Of a stretch of 64,000 nt of DNA, positions 43,957-53,750 are shown in pieces. The position numbers and the translations under genes were made by a program. Numbering within the stretch: position 1 is the stretch's first letter; each line of letters begins with the position of its first letter. Source of the DNA: Candidatus Izemoplasma sp. (GTDB taxonomy: Bacteria; Bacillota_I; Bacilli_A; Izemoplasmatales; Izemoplasmataceae); the NCBI GenBank assembly GCA_036172455.1, contig JAXKVY010000002.1, positions 248,001-312,000 of the forward strand, in the 5' to 3' direction. The notes under the pieces are model-generated. The model was given only the letters and a program-made list of their open reading frames with translations, made no database searches and was not told the DNA's origin.

Positions 43957-43984
43957 AAAAAAACGACAACAAAAGTTGTCGTTT
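43957..43984 (-). terminator. Terminator after the Ca2+ ATPase gene
   Basis: Stem AAACGACAAC/GTTGTCGTTT with a T-run on the minus strand. Confidence 0.85.
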
Positions 43985-43993
43985 AATCGTTCA

Positions 43994-46648
43994 CTATGAA
44001 GTTTTAAATACCTTCGCAATTTCGCCACCAAATAGTGGTAAGAATCCTAAACTAAAGGCTGTTAAGAATTGTTGCCACGATAATCCAACATCTGTATTGA
44101 ATAAGTCATTGATACCAGGGATAAAAATAACTATTAACAATAACCCAAATCCAAATAGGGCTGAATAGTTAACATATTTATTATCAAATGGGTTCATACG
44201 GAAAATTGATACGCTTTCGCTTCGTGCTGAATAAGCACGGAATAGTTCTCCTGTAATAATTGTGATAAAGGCAAAGGTTTGACCCATGTAATCAGATCCA
44301 CCAATAATATTATGCCCAATATAATATGAGATTAATACGGCAATCGTTAAGAAAACAGCTTGGAATCCAATCGCTACACCCATAATCTTATCAACGATAG
44401 ATGCATTCGGATCAATAGGATCACGCTCCATAACACCAGGCTCTTCTTTTTCTAACCCTAAGGCAAAGGCTGGAAATGAGTCAGTAACTAAATTAATCCA
44501 TAAAATTTGAATCGGCATTAATGGGCTTCCCCACCCAAGTAACATTGCGACTAAGATCAGTAAAACTTCTCCCACATTACAACTGACTAAGTACCCAACA
44601 AATTTACGTATATTGGTATAAATGATGCGTCCTTCTTTGACAGCATCAACAATGGTTGTAAAATTATCATCCATAAGAACCATATCTGATGCTTCTTTAG
44701 ATACATCCGTTCCAGTAATTCCCATGGCAACACCGATATTGGCTTGTTTCAAAGCTGGTGCATCATTAACACCATCACCTGTCATACTTGAAATTTCACC
44801 TGCTTCTTGTAGTGCTTTTACAATCCGTACTTTATGATGTGGTGATACACGTGCAAAGACATTCGTGTCTTTTACTTTTTCAACTAGTGCTTCATCACTT
44901 AAATTATTAATTTCTGTACCATCTATAGCATGATTTTCATCTTCTATGATACCAAGTTCAATCCCAATTGCACTAGCCGTAATTTTATGATCACCTGTGA
45001 TCATAACGACACGAATACCGGCTTTGTGACAAACAGCTATCGCATCTTTCACTTCTTCACGAGGTGGATCAATGATCCCGACTAATCCAACAAAAATAAG
45101 ATTGTTCTCTTCATCTTTTAGATCATCATAAGTCTCTACTTCTTTGTAGGCAAATCCAAGAACGCGTAAAGCATTACGTGCCATCCCTTGATTTGCAAGT
45201 TTAACGACCTCTTTAAATTTATCATCGATTGGCTTTATGTCACCTTTATGATAATAGTGTGTACATACATCTAGCAACTCATCTGGGGCACCTTTGGTAT
45301 ATAACATTTGTTTATCATCAACTTGATGTAATGTCGACATGCGTTTACGATCACTATCAAATGGATACTCATCTAACCGTTTGTGTTGTTGTCTTAAATC
45401 TTTTGGTTTGTGTCCGCTTTTTCCTAACAAGGTAACTAATGCCAACTCCGTGGGATCCCCTATTAAGTTATCTTCTTCAATTTTGGCATCGTTACATAAT
45501 CCACCAATTTCAATGAGTTTATCTAAGGCTTCACTCTCGCCGTTGATCTCTCCTTCAAATTCATATCCATTTCCTGTTACTTCATACATATTTTCATTAT
45601 CAAATACACGTGTAACGACCATTTTATTTTGCGTAAGTGTACCCGTTTTATCACTCGAAATAACTGTGGTACTCCCAAGTGTTTCTACAGCATTAAGTTC
45701 TTTTACAATGGCATTCTTTTTCGCCATCTTACGCATACCTAAACTTAATACAACCGTTATGACTGTTGGGAGCCCTTCTGGTATAGCAGCAACAGCTAAG
45801 CTGACACTTACCATGAAGAGATCTAAAATTTCAAACTCGCTAAAGCCAATCGCGTTATAAATGATTCCGAGTAAGAAAATAATCACAACCACAATGATTG
45901 AAACAGTCCCAAGTAGTTTTCCAAGACGGTCAATTTTCTTCTGTAAAGGCGTCATTTCATCCTTTACTTCATTTAACAGGGTAGCTATTTTACCAATTTC
46001 AGTTTCCATTCCAATTGATGTAATAATACCGGTTGCGCGACCATAGGTAACAATTGTACTCATATATCCCATATTTTCACGATCGCCAATACCAGCATCA
46101 TCATTACCAACAAACTCGCTATCTTTATTAACAGGAACACTTTCGCCTGTTAAGGCACTCTCATCCACTTTTAAGTTTGTTGTTTCAATAAATCTTATAT
46201 CGGCGGGCATATAATCTCCTGCTTCAACCATGATGATATCGCCTACTGTTAACTCAGTAGAGGCGACTTCTTGTACTTGGCCATTTCGTAATACTTTTGC
46301 TTTTGGGGCACTCATATTTTTGAGTGCTTCAACAGCGTTATTCGCTTTTCTTTCTTGAAAAACACTTAATCCTGTATTTAAAATAACAATGGCGATTATA
46401 AAGAGTCCATCGGTTAAATGACCCCCTGCTATAATACTAACAATCGCCGCGGCAATTAAGAGTAAATTTAAAAAGTTCGTCAACTCTCCAATAATCATAT
46501 GAAGTAAACTTTCTGATTGTTCTTCGATTAGTGAATTTTCTCCATACTGCTCTTTATTGTGTATAACTTGTGCATCAGACAACCCTTGTTCTGGGTTCAC
46601 ATCAAGTGTTTTTAAAATCTCATTTGCTTTTTTTGTATATGCTCTCAT
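43994..46648 (-). CDS. P-type Ca2+-transporting ATPase (PMR1/SERCA-like)
   Basis: P2-type cation pump (884 aa) expelling Ca2+, possibly Mn2+. The N-terminal cation-ATPase domain has GLSDAQVIHNKEQYGENSL. TGES is in SALTGESVPV, the TM4 site is AAIPEGLPTVIT, and the phosphorylation site is SSDKTGTLTQNK. KGAPDELLDV marks the nucleotide domain, with TGDHKITA and TGDGVNDAPALK. The TM6 motif LWINLVTDSFPAFALG carries the Asn/Asp Ca2+ ligands. The C-terminal cation-ATPase domain is complete. It is monocistronic with its own extended -10 promoter. Confidence 0.94.
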   Translation of the reverse strand: MRAYTKKANEILKTLDVNPEQGLSDAQVIHNKEQYGENSLIEEQSESLLHMIIGELTNFLNLLLIAAAIVSIIAGGHLTDGLFIIAIVILNTGLSVFQERKANNAVEALKNMSAPKAKVLRNGQVQEVASTELTVGDIIMVEAGDYMPADIRFIETTNLKVDESALTGESVPVNKDSEFVGNDDAGIGDRENMGYMSTIVTYGRATGIITSIGMETEIGKIATLLNEVKDEMTPLQKKIDRLGKLLGTVSIIVVVIIFLLGIIYNAIGFSEFEILDLFMVSVSLAVAAIPEGLPTVITVVLSLGMRKMAKKNAIVKELNAVETLGSTTVISSDKTGTLTQNKMVVTRVFDNENMYEVTGNGYEFEGEINGESEALDKLIEIGGLCNDAKIEEDNLIGDPTELALVTLLGKSGHKPKDLRQQHKRLDEYPFDSDRKRMSTLHQVDDKQMLYTKGAPDELLDVCTHYYHKGDIKPIDDKFKEVVKLANQGMARNALRVLGFAYKEVETYDDLKDEENNLIFVGLVGIIDPPREEVKDAIAVCHKAGIRVVMITGDHKITASAIGIELGIIEDENHAIDGTEINNLSDEALVEKVKDTNVFARVSPHHKVRIVKALQEAGEISSMTGDGVNDAPALKQANIGVAMGITGTDVSKEASDMVLMDDNFTTIVDAVKEGRIIYTNIRKFVGYLVSCNVGEVLLILVAMLLGWGSPLMPIQILWINLVTDSFPAFALGLEKEEPGVMERDPIDPNASIVDKIMGVAIGFQAVFLTIAVLISYYIGHNIIGGSDYMGQTFAFITIITGELFRAYSARSESVSIFRMNPFDNKYVNYSALFGFGLLLIVIFIPGINDLFNTDVGLSWQQFLTAFSLGFLPLFGGEIAKVFKTS

Positions 46649-46667
46649 TATCTATCACCTATTCTCT

Positions 46668-46696
46668 ATTATACCAGCACTGTTTTGGTGAAACAA
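46668..46696 (-). promoter_or_regulatory. Promoter of the Ca2+ ATPase gene
   Basis: TTGTTT (46691-46696) and extended -10 TGGTATAAT (TATAAT 46668-46673), 17-bp spacing. Confidence 0.75.
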
Positions 46697-46774
46697 CTGT
46701 TTAAAACCATAATCTAATTTTTCACTAAGATTACGTTAAAAGCAAGCATTGAGATACTCACTTTTAGCTTAATA

Positions 46775-47494
46775 TTATTGTGTAATCTTCGGTAAAGCTT
46801 TGACATAGGTTAAAAAGTCTTTATCCGATGTGTCAAAGTCTGCCTGATATTGTTTAATATCATCATTTAATGTGCATCCTTTTACAATATAGGTCTCAAT
46901 CCCACACTCACTAGCGGCTAAGTCTTCTACATAATCATTACCAACCATAAGTACATCACTTGCTTCAAGTGATAAAGTATCTAATAGTTCTTGGTAAAAA
47001 AGTGGACTAGGTTTGCATTTAGTATTGCCTTCTAATGAGGTAATTAATGTAAAATCATCTTTGTTCAACCCGGCCCATTCAATTCGCTCTAAATTTGCTT
47101 GCATAGGAAATAAGGGATTCGTCGCTATAACAATCTCATACCCTTTATCTTTTAATATATTTATTGCCTCTTGCATAACAGCACTTTGTGTTGTTGCTTC
47201 TTTCACCGCTTTAAACTGTTCAGACACATAAAAGGTATTAAATCGCTCTTGATATGGCCCTATGTCACCATCAATAAACTGCCTAAAATAAGTCATAAAA
47301 ACGTCTTCATTTGTTCTTTCAGAGTGATCTTTTACCATTGCCTCAGTTCCACCCATAACGGCTTTCTGAAGTGTTGTTGGGTCCATTAAATCATAAAAGT
47401 GTTTTGCTAATCCAGCAAAATACTTTTTCATGAACTGATTAAAATCCATTGGCAATAGTGTACCATCTAAATCGAAAAATATTGTTGTTTTCAT
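46775..47494 (-). CDS. HAD-superfamily hydrolase
   Basis: A 239-aa cytosolic HAD phosphatase: motif I FFDLDGTLLPMD (nucleophile Asp), motif II VIATNPLFPMQ with Thr in the usual position, motif III Lys around CKPSPLFYQ, and motif IV MVGNDYVEDLAAS. The cap is helical (C1 type). The substrate is unknown. It is alone, with no operon partner. Confidence 0.85.
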   Translation of the reverse strand: MKTTIFFDLDGTLLPMDFNQFMKKYFAGLAKHFYDLMDPTTLQKAVMGGTEAMVKDHSERTNEDVFMTYFRQFIDGDIGPYQERFNTFYVSEQFKAVKEATTQSAVMQEAINILKDKGYEIVIATNPLFPMQANLERIEWAGLNKDDFTLITSLEGNTKCKPSPLFYQELLDTLSLEASDVLMVGNDYVEDLAASECGIETYIVKGCTLNDDIKQYQADFDTSDKDFLTYVKALPKITQ

Positions 47495-47551
47495 CTTTTC
47501 CCCCTAGTTTCTACAAACTAAATTATATCAAATTTAAGGGTATATGTGAAC

Positions 47552-47585
47552 AAAAAAATAATTCACGTATAGTGAATTATTTTTT
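47552..47585 (-). terminator. Terminator after the EEP-family gene
   Basis: Stem AATAATTCAC/GTGAATTATT with a T-run on the minus strand; overlaps the gene's stop region. Confidence 0.75.
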
Positions 47586-48590
47586 GACTTTGCAGTATAA
47601 GGTTACTGGTTGATGATTGGAATGTTTAAATTCATAATCATGTGTTTTTATAGTCACATTGTAAAGATTTTTTGAGACGATAAACCCATCTGTAGTAAAT
47701 TCTTCACTTACTCCTCTAATATATGGTTGTGTCATACTTCTTTTAGAGGGTCTTGTCTCATCATAATGAAGTGAGAATCCCTCAGGAATAATTGCTGTAT
47801 TGAAGTCATTACCATCTGAATCTGTATCAGAATTGAGATCATAATAGAAATCCCCAGCAATAATAACGTAGTTTTTAAGTGAATCATATATCTCATCTGC
47901 ATAGTCCAAAATGGATTGTAATTGTTGTCGTCTTAAATGATCATTTTGTGTGTAAGGCATTAAATGGACATTAATAATGATAAGGTCATGAGATAGTCCT
48001 TTAATACGATTAACTAACATCGCCTCTTTAGGATGTAATAAGCGCCTTGTTAACTTTACTTCGGTTTGTAATTGAATACGTTTAGAATCATCGATTTTAT
48101 ATTTACTCAATAATGCCAACCCACTATTAACATTTCCCATCGGATGCATCAATGGTAGTTGTACCCACTTAGCGACATAATTATAAGCAAAGAAGATATT
48201 ATGCGAATTCAACTCTGACGCCATATGTTCAATTTGATTAATGTCAGATGTTCGTGTGCCGTGGCTATCTATTTCTTGTAAACAGAAAATATCTGAATCG
48301 ATATCTTTTAAGATTGAGGTGATTGATATGAGATTGTCAAAGCGCTCTTCTCGCGTCCTTGCACCAGCAGTATGTCCACCATCAGTATAAAATTCTTGTG
48401 TGCGGTCACGTCCGCAAAAACCAACATTCAATGTTGTGATTGATAACGTATTTTCAACATCCTTTTTACGATTGTTTCTATACTTTCTTGCGTCTTCTTC
48501 AGATTCAGGTTTGTATTCTATTAAATACAAATATAATGGAATAATACTGATTAGCAAAAGTAAAATACCAATTCCATAAACAACTACCAT
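47577..48590 (-). CDS. Endonuclease/exonuclease/phosphatase-family membrane-anchored protein
   Basis: A 337-aa protein with one N-terminal membrane helix (residues 4-25) and a DNase I-like EEP domain. LNVGFCGRD begins the fold, FCLQEIDSHG carries the metal Glu, IINVHLMPYTQNDHLR, IIAGDFYYDLNSD (catalytic Asp) and the C-terminal FKHSNHQPV (catalytic His). The anchor suggests the domain faces out, so nucleic-acid scavenging or phospholipid/inositol phosphate hydrolysis is possible; the substrate is unknown. Confidence 0.85.
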   Translation of the reverse strand: MVVVYGIGILLLLISIIPLYLYLIEYKPESEEDARKYRNNRKKDVENTLSITTLNVGFCGRDRTQEFYTDGGHTAGARTREERFDNLISITSILKDIDSDIFCLQEIDSHGTRTSDINQIEHMASELNSHNIFFAYNYVAKWVQLPLMHPMGNVNSGLALLSKYKIDDSKRIQLQTEVKLTRRLLHPKEAMLVNRIKGLSHDLIIINVHLMPYTQNDHLRRQQLQSILDYADEIYDSLKNYVIIAGDFYYDLNSDTDSDGNDFNTAIIPEGFSLHYDETRPSKRSMTQPYIRGVSEEFTTDGFIVSKNLYNVTIKTHDYEFKHSNHQPVTLYCKVKK

Positions 48591-48662
48591 ACTCCCACCT
48601 CATCATCTTCTTATATCTATATTATACGGAATGATGCTAGGGTAAATATGAATAACTTATGA

Positions 48663-48687
48663 AAAATAGGGATTGCATCCCTATTTT
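48663..48687 (-). terminator. Terminator after the MazG-like gene
   Basis: Stem AAAATAGGGAT/ATCCCTATTTT, minus-strand T-run. Confidence 0.8.
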
Positions 48688-48998
48688 ACTTCTTTTAATA
48701 ATATTCTATCTTCGAAAGCACCTTTATCAATGTTTTTTTGAATGCGCTTTTTATCTACCATTCGTTTATCGATGGCTTCTTGCATAAGGATTGTTTCAAG
48801 CACCTCATAAATATCGGCGAGTTCTTCAATCATTTCATCATGATTAGTTGCTTCTTTTAGCTCTTGAGTTTCTTCAATCAGTTTATCTTTTAAAGCTTCT
48901 TTATAAGCATCAAGTGATAAGATTTCAGATTCACATTCACGATGATCTTTACGAATAATCTGTGGTATTTTATCACGAACAAGTTTGTTATAGATCAT
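48681..48998 (-). CDS. MazG-like house-cleaning pyrophosphohydrolase
   Basis: A 105-aa protein starting MIYNKLVRDKIPQIIRKD, the hallmark of a phosphoribosyl-ATP-pyrophosphohydrolase-like family found alone in many bacteria. The metal motif is LIEETQELKEA ... MIEELADIYEVLETI (ExxE and ExxD helices). No histidine genes are near, so nucleotide clean-up is likelier than histidine synthesis. It overlaps the end of the HNH-like gene by about 11 bp, implying coupling. Confidence 0.8.
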   Translation of the reverse strand: MIYNKLVRDKIPQIIRKDHRECESEILSLDAYKEALKDKLIEETQELKEATNHDEMIEELADIYEVLETILMQEAIDKRMVDKKRIQKNIDKGAFEDRILLKEVK

Positions 48999-49965
48999 AA
49001 TATTCACCTACTAAATCATTATAATACCGTTCAAGCAAATCAAATGTGATAACATCCTCTAATTCAATTTTAGCTTGTAGTCGTGTATCCTTAAGTAAAT
49101 CAAATAATTTTAGATTACGTTCTTTTAGTTTATCTATAATTTTGCGACTTGGCTTTTTATTTTCATATTGTTTGGCTTGTTTCTTCGTTGTTAGCACAAT
49201 ATTCCATAAAGGACAATCATATAAAAACCGATAGGGCAACACTGATAATGTATGTATTTCAGAAACTTGCATCATTTCTCCTGTGAAGAAGTCTTTGGCG
49301 CCTTCTAAATGATAGTATCTAAGTAATGTGTTACGCTCTTTATTTAAATTCCAATTATAAAGTTTATCATGCATAGAAGCTTCACATTTTTTTACAATGT
49401 TAGGTACTTTATTGTGTTTTTCAAGTACTGATACCCAACGATAATGGATGGTGTTGAGAAGGGTTTCTATATATCGTTTAATAATCTCTATTTGATTCCG
49501 TTCAAAAATAATAACTTTACGCCTTGTATCTAATTGATACAAGTCAACTTTATGTCGTTTCACACGTAAAAATTGATAAGCAAATCCTTTATTAGAAATC
49601 GTCATAAACTGCTTAATTAATTGTTCATAATCATGTGGATATTGTTTTAAATAGGAATCTACTTTATCATACCAAACCATATCGCTCTTTTGTCTATTAT
49701 CATAATACTTTTCTTTAACCGCATCTACGCGGCGTGTGATTTTTTTGGGTACAAAATGATTCAACCTAAAATACATGTGTAAATTCCAGTAGTATTTCAT
49801 CATTTTTTTTACAATATCATATTCATACAAAACAACGAGATTGTTTTGTATCTCATAACTTTCTTCCTTAACACATTCTATAATTGCTCTACCCCACGCT
49901 GCTTTATATGTGCTATCATCATCAATCTGATTCAAAACTTGTAACCAGTTTCCTAAATAACTCAT
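48988..49965 (-). CDS. HNH-endonuclease-like protein, motif degenerate
   Basis: A 325-aa basic protein. A conserved-looking N-terminus (MSYLGNWLQVLNQIDDDSTYKAAWGRAI) resembles stand-alone HNH nucleases that begin with a TYKxxxLRA segment. Near residues 235-280 the sequence reads FFTGEMMQVSEIHTLSVLPYRF then LWNIVLTTKKQAKQ and NKKPS. This follows the layout of an HNH core (DH ... NLVL ... N..K..P), but the first pair is Ile-His and the last Asn/His is missing, so nuclease activity is doubtful. No methylase is nearby. ATG 49965 has GGGTGTGAT upstream. The family link is by eye only. Confidence 0.55.
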   Translation of the reverse strand: MSYLGNWLQVLNQIDDDSTYKAAWGRAIIECVKEESYEIQNNLVVLYEYDIVKKMMKYYWNLHMYFRLNHFVPKKITRRVDAVKEKYYDNRQKSDMVWYDKVDSYLKQYPHDYEQLIKQFMTISNKGFAYQFLRVKRHKVDLYQLDTRRKVIIFERNQIEIIKRYIETLLNTIHYRWVSVLEKHNKVPNIVKKCEASMHDKLYNWNLNKERNTLLRYYHLEGAKDFFTGEMMQVSEIHTLSVLPYRFLYDCPLWNIVLTTKKQAKQYENKKPSRKIIDKLKERNLKLFDLLKDTRLQAKIELEDVITFDLLERYYNDLVGEYYDL

Positions 49966-50007
49966 ATGTATCACACCCTTACTTTCATTATACATAATAA
50001 TTACAAT

Positions 50008-50033
50008 AAAAAAAGGCAATTGAATGCCTTTTT
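50008..50033 (-). terminator. Terminator after the DUF4349 locus
   Basis: Stem AAAAGGCA/TGCCTTTT around a short loop with a T-run on the minus strand. Confidence 0.75.
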
Positions 50034-50035
50034 AT

Positions 50036-51251
50036 CTATTTTTGGTTATTTTTATGTTGTTCGCGCTGGTCTTTAACTTTTTGTCTTATGTCTTCTCGTA
50101 TGGCTTTTGTTTTTATACGATGGGGTTTAATCACAAATATATAGAGAGGGATAAAGACAACTCCGCCAATAACTGCATAAGGTAACAGCGCGGTTGCGAC
50201 TAAGATTAATCCCTTTCCTAGGGTAATCATACTGTCTAATGAGGCATTAAATGTATTACGAACACGGGATCCAAATGTTGGTAATGTTTCTTCAATAATA
50301 ATGTGTTCTTCTGACCTAACACTCTCTATTTCTAACGCACTCACTTCTAAACGGTACTCAGTCCCACTGGCCAAATCACCAATAACAAAACGTTCTGTAC
50401 TTTCACCTAACGCATCGCGTTCATATTGTTGAATGATTTCACCGTTATCAATGACATTTAAATAAAGTGTTGTATCTCGTTCATTTTGATTATAAATATC
50501 TAGAACGATAGTATCTGTCGTTGAATTAACTACATTGATGTCTGGTCGCTCAGATTTTGGTAATAAAGACGCTAAGTTATAAATATAATCAATACTTAAG
50601 TTGATCGTTGAGTAATCTACAAGGGAATCATATGTTGCTAAGGTTTGGCCAATATCATTCAACTCAGCTTCAATATCAACTAGCTGTGCTTCTAGTGTTA
50701 AAATATCATCTAAGTCTGTCGCTTGTGCCATGAGTGCGACTAAACGATCATGTTGTGTTTCTAACGCTTCTTTTCTAGCTTCAAATGTTGAATAAGCATT
50801 TGTAATATCTTCACTGGTTTTTTTGATAACTTAATAGCTCACCACTTGTTTTCAAATCATTTACTAAGTCATCGAACTCAATTGATAATACGCGGATTAC
50901 AACATCGACTTGTTTGTCTGTGATATTTTCCGCTTCAATATATGCGGTGTAGTCTGTCAATGTTGAAGTTACAGTCTCATAACTCGTCATTAAATCTTCT
51001 GTTAAAAGACTTATGTCTGCTTCATAAATTATTTTCCGATTTGGTAGAGTAGGCGTATCGGCCTGTAAGATTTCGCCGCCATTAGATAAATCAACATCTC
51101 CTTGATCATAGTCTGGTGTTTCTTGAGCTCCTTCATCATCAGCATTATAATAATCATCCGGAAGATAATTAGCTTCATCAGCACTTGAACAGGAACTTAA
51201 AGTTAATGCCGTTATGAAGATAAATATAATAGTTAGAAATCGTTTCATCAT
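50036..51251 (-). pseudogene. DUF4349 lipoprotein gene split by a frameshift
   Basis: Two ORFs (50811-51251 and a frame read through 50036-50810) together make one DUF4349 membrane lipoprotein of about 405 aa. Part one has a lipobox TLSSCSSADE, an acidic linker and the first half of the domain, ending GELLSYQKNQ-stop. Part two reads TSEDITNAYSTFEARKEALET into a coiled coil, VDYSTINLSI, a C-terminal membrane helix (about LLPYAVIGGVVFIPLYIFVI) and a basic tail. The frames join at a seven-A run (minus strand CAAAAAAACC, near 50820); removing one A restores one ORF. It may be a real mutation, a sequencing error or a transcription-slippage site. Confidence 0.8.
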
Positions 51252-51296
51252 CCCATCTCCTTTTATTTATTATACCTTATAATTAGGGGTAAAACA

Positions 51297-51347
51297 AAAA
51301 AAATGTCAGTAACCTTGTTGTCATAATGGGTTACTAACATCTTTGTT
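51297..51347 (-). terminator. Terminator after kbl
   Basis: Stem ATGTTAGTAACC with GGTTACTGACAT around a 14-nt loop, then an eight-T run on the minus strand. Confidence 0.75.
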
Positions 51348-51357
51348 TTAGATTATT

Positions 51358-52542
51358 TTATATTATTCCTAGTTCTTTTCCAACTTTTTCAAATTGTTTA
51401 ACTGCAAAATCTAAGTTGGCTACTGTATGTGCCGCACTGATCATACAACGTAGCCGCCCTGTTCCTTTAGGAACTGTTGGAAAGACTATGCCTGATACAT
51501 AAACACCAGCATCTAATAACGCTTTACTAAATGCCATAGTCTTAGCTTCATCACCGATGATAACAGGTGTGATAGGTGTTTCACTATGACCAGTATCAAA
51601 CCCAAGTGTTGATAATTTATCTTTGAAGTAGCGTGCGTTATCCCATAATTTTGTAGTAAATTCATCACTTTCCATAAGCATTGAGACACTTTCTAGTGCA
51701 GCTGCGGTTGCGGCAGGAGGTAACGCTGTTGAAAACAATAGCGGTCTTGCCCGATGGCTTAACCATGTTTTCGTCTCTTTCTTACTTGCTACATAACCAC
51801 CAACGACCCCAATCGCTTTTGATAAGGTACCAATAATAAAGTCAACACGTCCATGTAAGTCAAAATGATCTACAGTTCCCCGACCATTTTCACCTAAAAC
51901 ACCACTCCCATGTGCATCATCAACATAAGTTAATGCATCATATTTTTCAGCCAATGCGACTATCTCAGGTAATTTTGCTAAGTCGCCATCCATTGAAAAG
52001 ACACCGTCTGTAATTATTAATACATGATTATAATCATCACGTTTTTCTTTTAAGATGCGTTCTAAGTCAGCCATATCACTATGTTTATAAATCGCTTTAT
52101 CAGCTCGAGATAATCTAACACCATCAATAATAGACGCATGGTTAAGCTCGTCACTAATGATTAAGTCACCTTTGTTAACAATCGCTTGGATAACACCAAT
52201 ATTACAGTTTAATCCAGATTGAAAACACATTACTGCTTCTTCGTGTTTAAACGCTGCTAACTTTTTCTCTAATTCACCAATTAAATCATAGTTTCCCACA
52301 ATGGTACGGACAGCCCCCGCACCTGCGCCATAAGCATTTACCGCATCAATTGCCGCTTGTTTTACGCGTGGATGATTCGCTAATCCAAGATAATTATTAC
52401 TCGATAGATTGACAACTTTTTCACCATTTAAATTAATAACGTTATCACATGGTCCATAATTGATGGGCAGTTCTCGATAAACACCCTCATCTTTTAGCTC
52501 TTGGATTTTTTCTTTTAAGTATGTTAATTCATGATTTTTCAT
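51358..52542 (-). CDS. kbl: 2-Amino-3-ketobutyrate CoA ligase (glycine C-acetyltransferase)
   Basis: PLP enzyme that splits 2-amino-3-oxobutyrate with CoA to glycine and acetyl-CoA (394 aa). Seen: [67 protein letters not shown] and the PLP lysine in [16 protein letters not shown]. It is coupled to tdh (sharing base 52542), completing threonine breakdown. The order is tdh then kbl. Confidence 0.95.
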   Translation of the reverse strand: MKNHELTYLKEKIQELKDEGVYRELPINYGPCDNVINLNGEKVVNLSSNNYLGLANHPRVKQAAIDAVNAYGAGAGAVRTIVGNYDLIGELEKKLAAFKHEEAVMCFQSGLNCNIGVIQAIVNKGDLIISDELNHASIIDGVRLSRADKAIYKHSDMADLERILKEKRDDYNHVLIITDGVFSMDGDLAKLPEIVALAEKYDALTYVDDAHGSGVLGENGRGTVDHFDLHGRVDFIIGTLSKAIGVVGGYVASKKETKTWLSHRARPLLFSTALPPAATAAALESVSMLMESDEFTTKLWDNARYFKDKLSTLGFDTGHSETPITPVIIGDEAKTMAFSKALLDAGVYVSGIVFPTVPKGTGRLRCMISAAHTVANLDFAVKQFEKVGKELGII

Positions 52543-53603
52543 TAATGATTACCTACTTTCAATACAATTTTTCCACTATTACCACTTCCCATAATATCCA
52601 TTGCTTTATGGATATCTTCTAGGTTCATTGTGTGCGTAATAATTTTATCTAAATCAAGTTTGTCTTGATCGATTAATTCTTTAACTTGATACCATGTCTC
52701 ATAAATTTTGCGTCCTACAACCCCATAAATTTGAATACCTTTAAAGACAATATCTGTCGCAACATCAACATCAATATCTTTTGATGGGATTCCTAAAAGA
52801 CTTAGTCCTCCGCCTGGTTTAAGGTATTTAAAGGCTTGTTCAATGGCTGATTTATTACCGCTAAATTCTCCAATCACATCTGCGCCATGACCACCCGTTT
52901 CTTCTAATACACGTTCGATAACATCTTCTTCTAGCGGATTAATAATCACATCTGCGCCAACTTCTTTTGCGAGATTAAGACGATAATTATTGACTTCAAT
53001 CGCAATAATTTTACGTGCCTTTAATGCTTTAGCTACATTGACTCCCATAAGTCCAATTGGACCACATCCAACGACGACAACGTCTTTGCCTTCAATCGGA
53101 AAATGCGTCATTGTATGTACCGCATTCCCTAAAGGTTCTTGAACACTTAAGTGTAATGGATTAGCATCTTTACTATTCACAAAACAGTTCATTGCTGGGA
53201 TACGAACATATTCTGCAAATGCGCCATCTGTGTCAACACCGATAATTTGTGTATTTTCACAAATATGGCCGTCACCGTTTTGACAAAACTCACACTGCCC
53301 ACAAATGATATGCGTTTCTGCACTAACGATATCACCCACTTGAACACGCGTTACATCATGCCCAACTTTCACAATTTCACCAGAGAACTCATGTCCGGCT
53401 GTAAATGGTAATTGTAGTCTTTTTTTAGCCCAATCGTCATAATCATATATATGATAATCTGTACCACAGATACTTGCATAGTGAACTTTAATTAATACCT
53501 CATCAGGTTTCAAGTCACTTGGTACCGGTTTTTTTGTAATCGTTAATCCTGTTTCAGGGGTTTCTTTGACAACACAGGTCATTTCCTTTTTTATATCTGT
53601 CAT
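52542..53603 (-). CDS. tdh: L-Threonine 3-dehydrogenase
   Basis: Zn-dependent medium-chain dehydrogenase oxidising threonine to 2-amino-3-oxobutyrate with NAD+ (353 aa). Catalytic zinc site: [15 protein letters not shown] and [14 protein letters not shown]. Structural zinc: [15 protein letters not shown] (four Cys). The NAD fold has [19 protein letters not shown]. Neighbouring kbl makes the assignment firm, since MDR sequences alone are ambiguous. The start at 53603 has GAGGAGCGATATC upstream. A cre-like site sits in the leader. Confidence 0.94.
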   Translation of the reverse strand: MTDIKKEMTCVVKETPETGLTITKKPVPSDLKPDEVLIKVHYASICGTDYHIYDYDDWAKKRLQLPFTAGHEFSGEIVKVGHDVTRVQVGDIVSAETHIICGQCEFCQNGDGHICENTQIIGVDTDGAFAEYVRIPAMNCFVNSKDANPLHLSVQEPLGNAVHTMTHFPIEGKDVVVVGCGPIGLMGVNVAKALKARKIIAIEVNNYRLNLAKEVGADVIINPLEEDVIERVLEETGGHGADVIGEFSGNKSAIEQAFKYLKPGGGLSLLGIPSKDIDVDVATDIVFKGIQIYGVVGRKIYETWYQVKELIDQDKLDLDKIITHTMNLEDIHKAMDIMGSGNSGKIVLKVGNH

Positions 53604-53625
53604 GATATCGCTCCTCATCTAAATT

Positions 53626-53654
53626 TAAAAACGCTTACATCCAGTATCATTATA
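53626..53654 (-). promoter_or_regulatory. tdh-kbl promoter with downstream cre-like site
   Basis: TATAAT (53649-53654) with TATACA 16 bp upstream (53671-53676). TGTAAGCGTTTTTA (minus strand, 53626-53639) matches cre with one mismatch (T for C at position 13) and lies over the start site, as expected for CcpA repression of threonine breakdown. Confidence 0.75.
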
Positions 53655-53711
53655 ACATAATTTTTTTTTATGTATAGGTTATTATAGGGTTTTTTTACTT
53701 TTTTATCCTAT

Positions 53712-53742
53712 CAAAAAAAAGTAACGAAAATCGTTACTTTTT
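53712..53742 (-). terminator. Terminator after the response regulator
   Basis: Stem AAAGTAACGA/TCGTTACTTT, T-run on the minus strand. Confidence 0.8.
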
Positions 53743-53750
53743 AATCACTA

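Noticed and set aside
45339-45860. 173-codon ORF antisense to the Ca2+ ATPase gene
   Set aside because: Shadow of a highly conserved coding region on the other strand.
50818-50828. Programmed -1 frameshift at A-AAA-AAC in the DUF4349 locus
   Set aside because: The heptamer is in phase, but the second half of the protein is in the +1 (equivalently -2) frame, so a -1 slip would not join the two parts.
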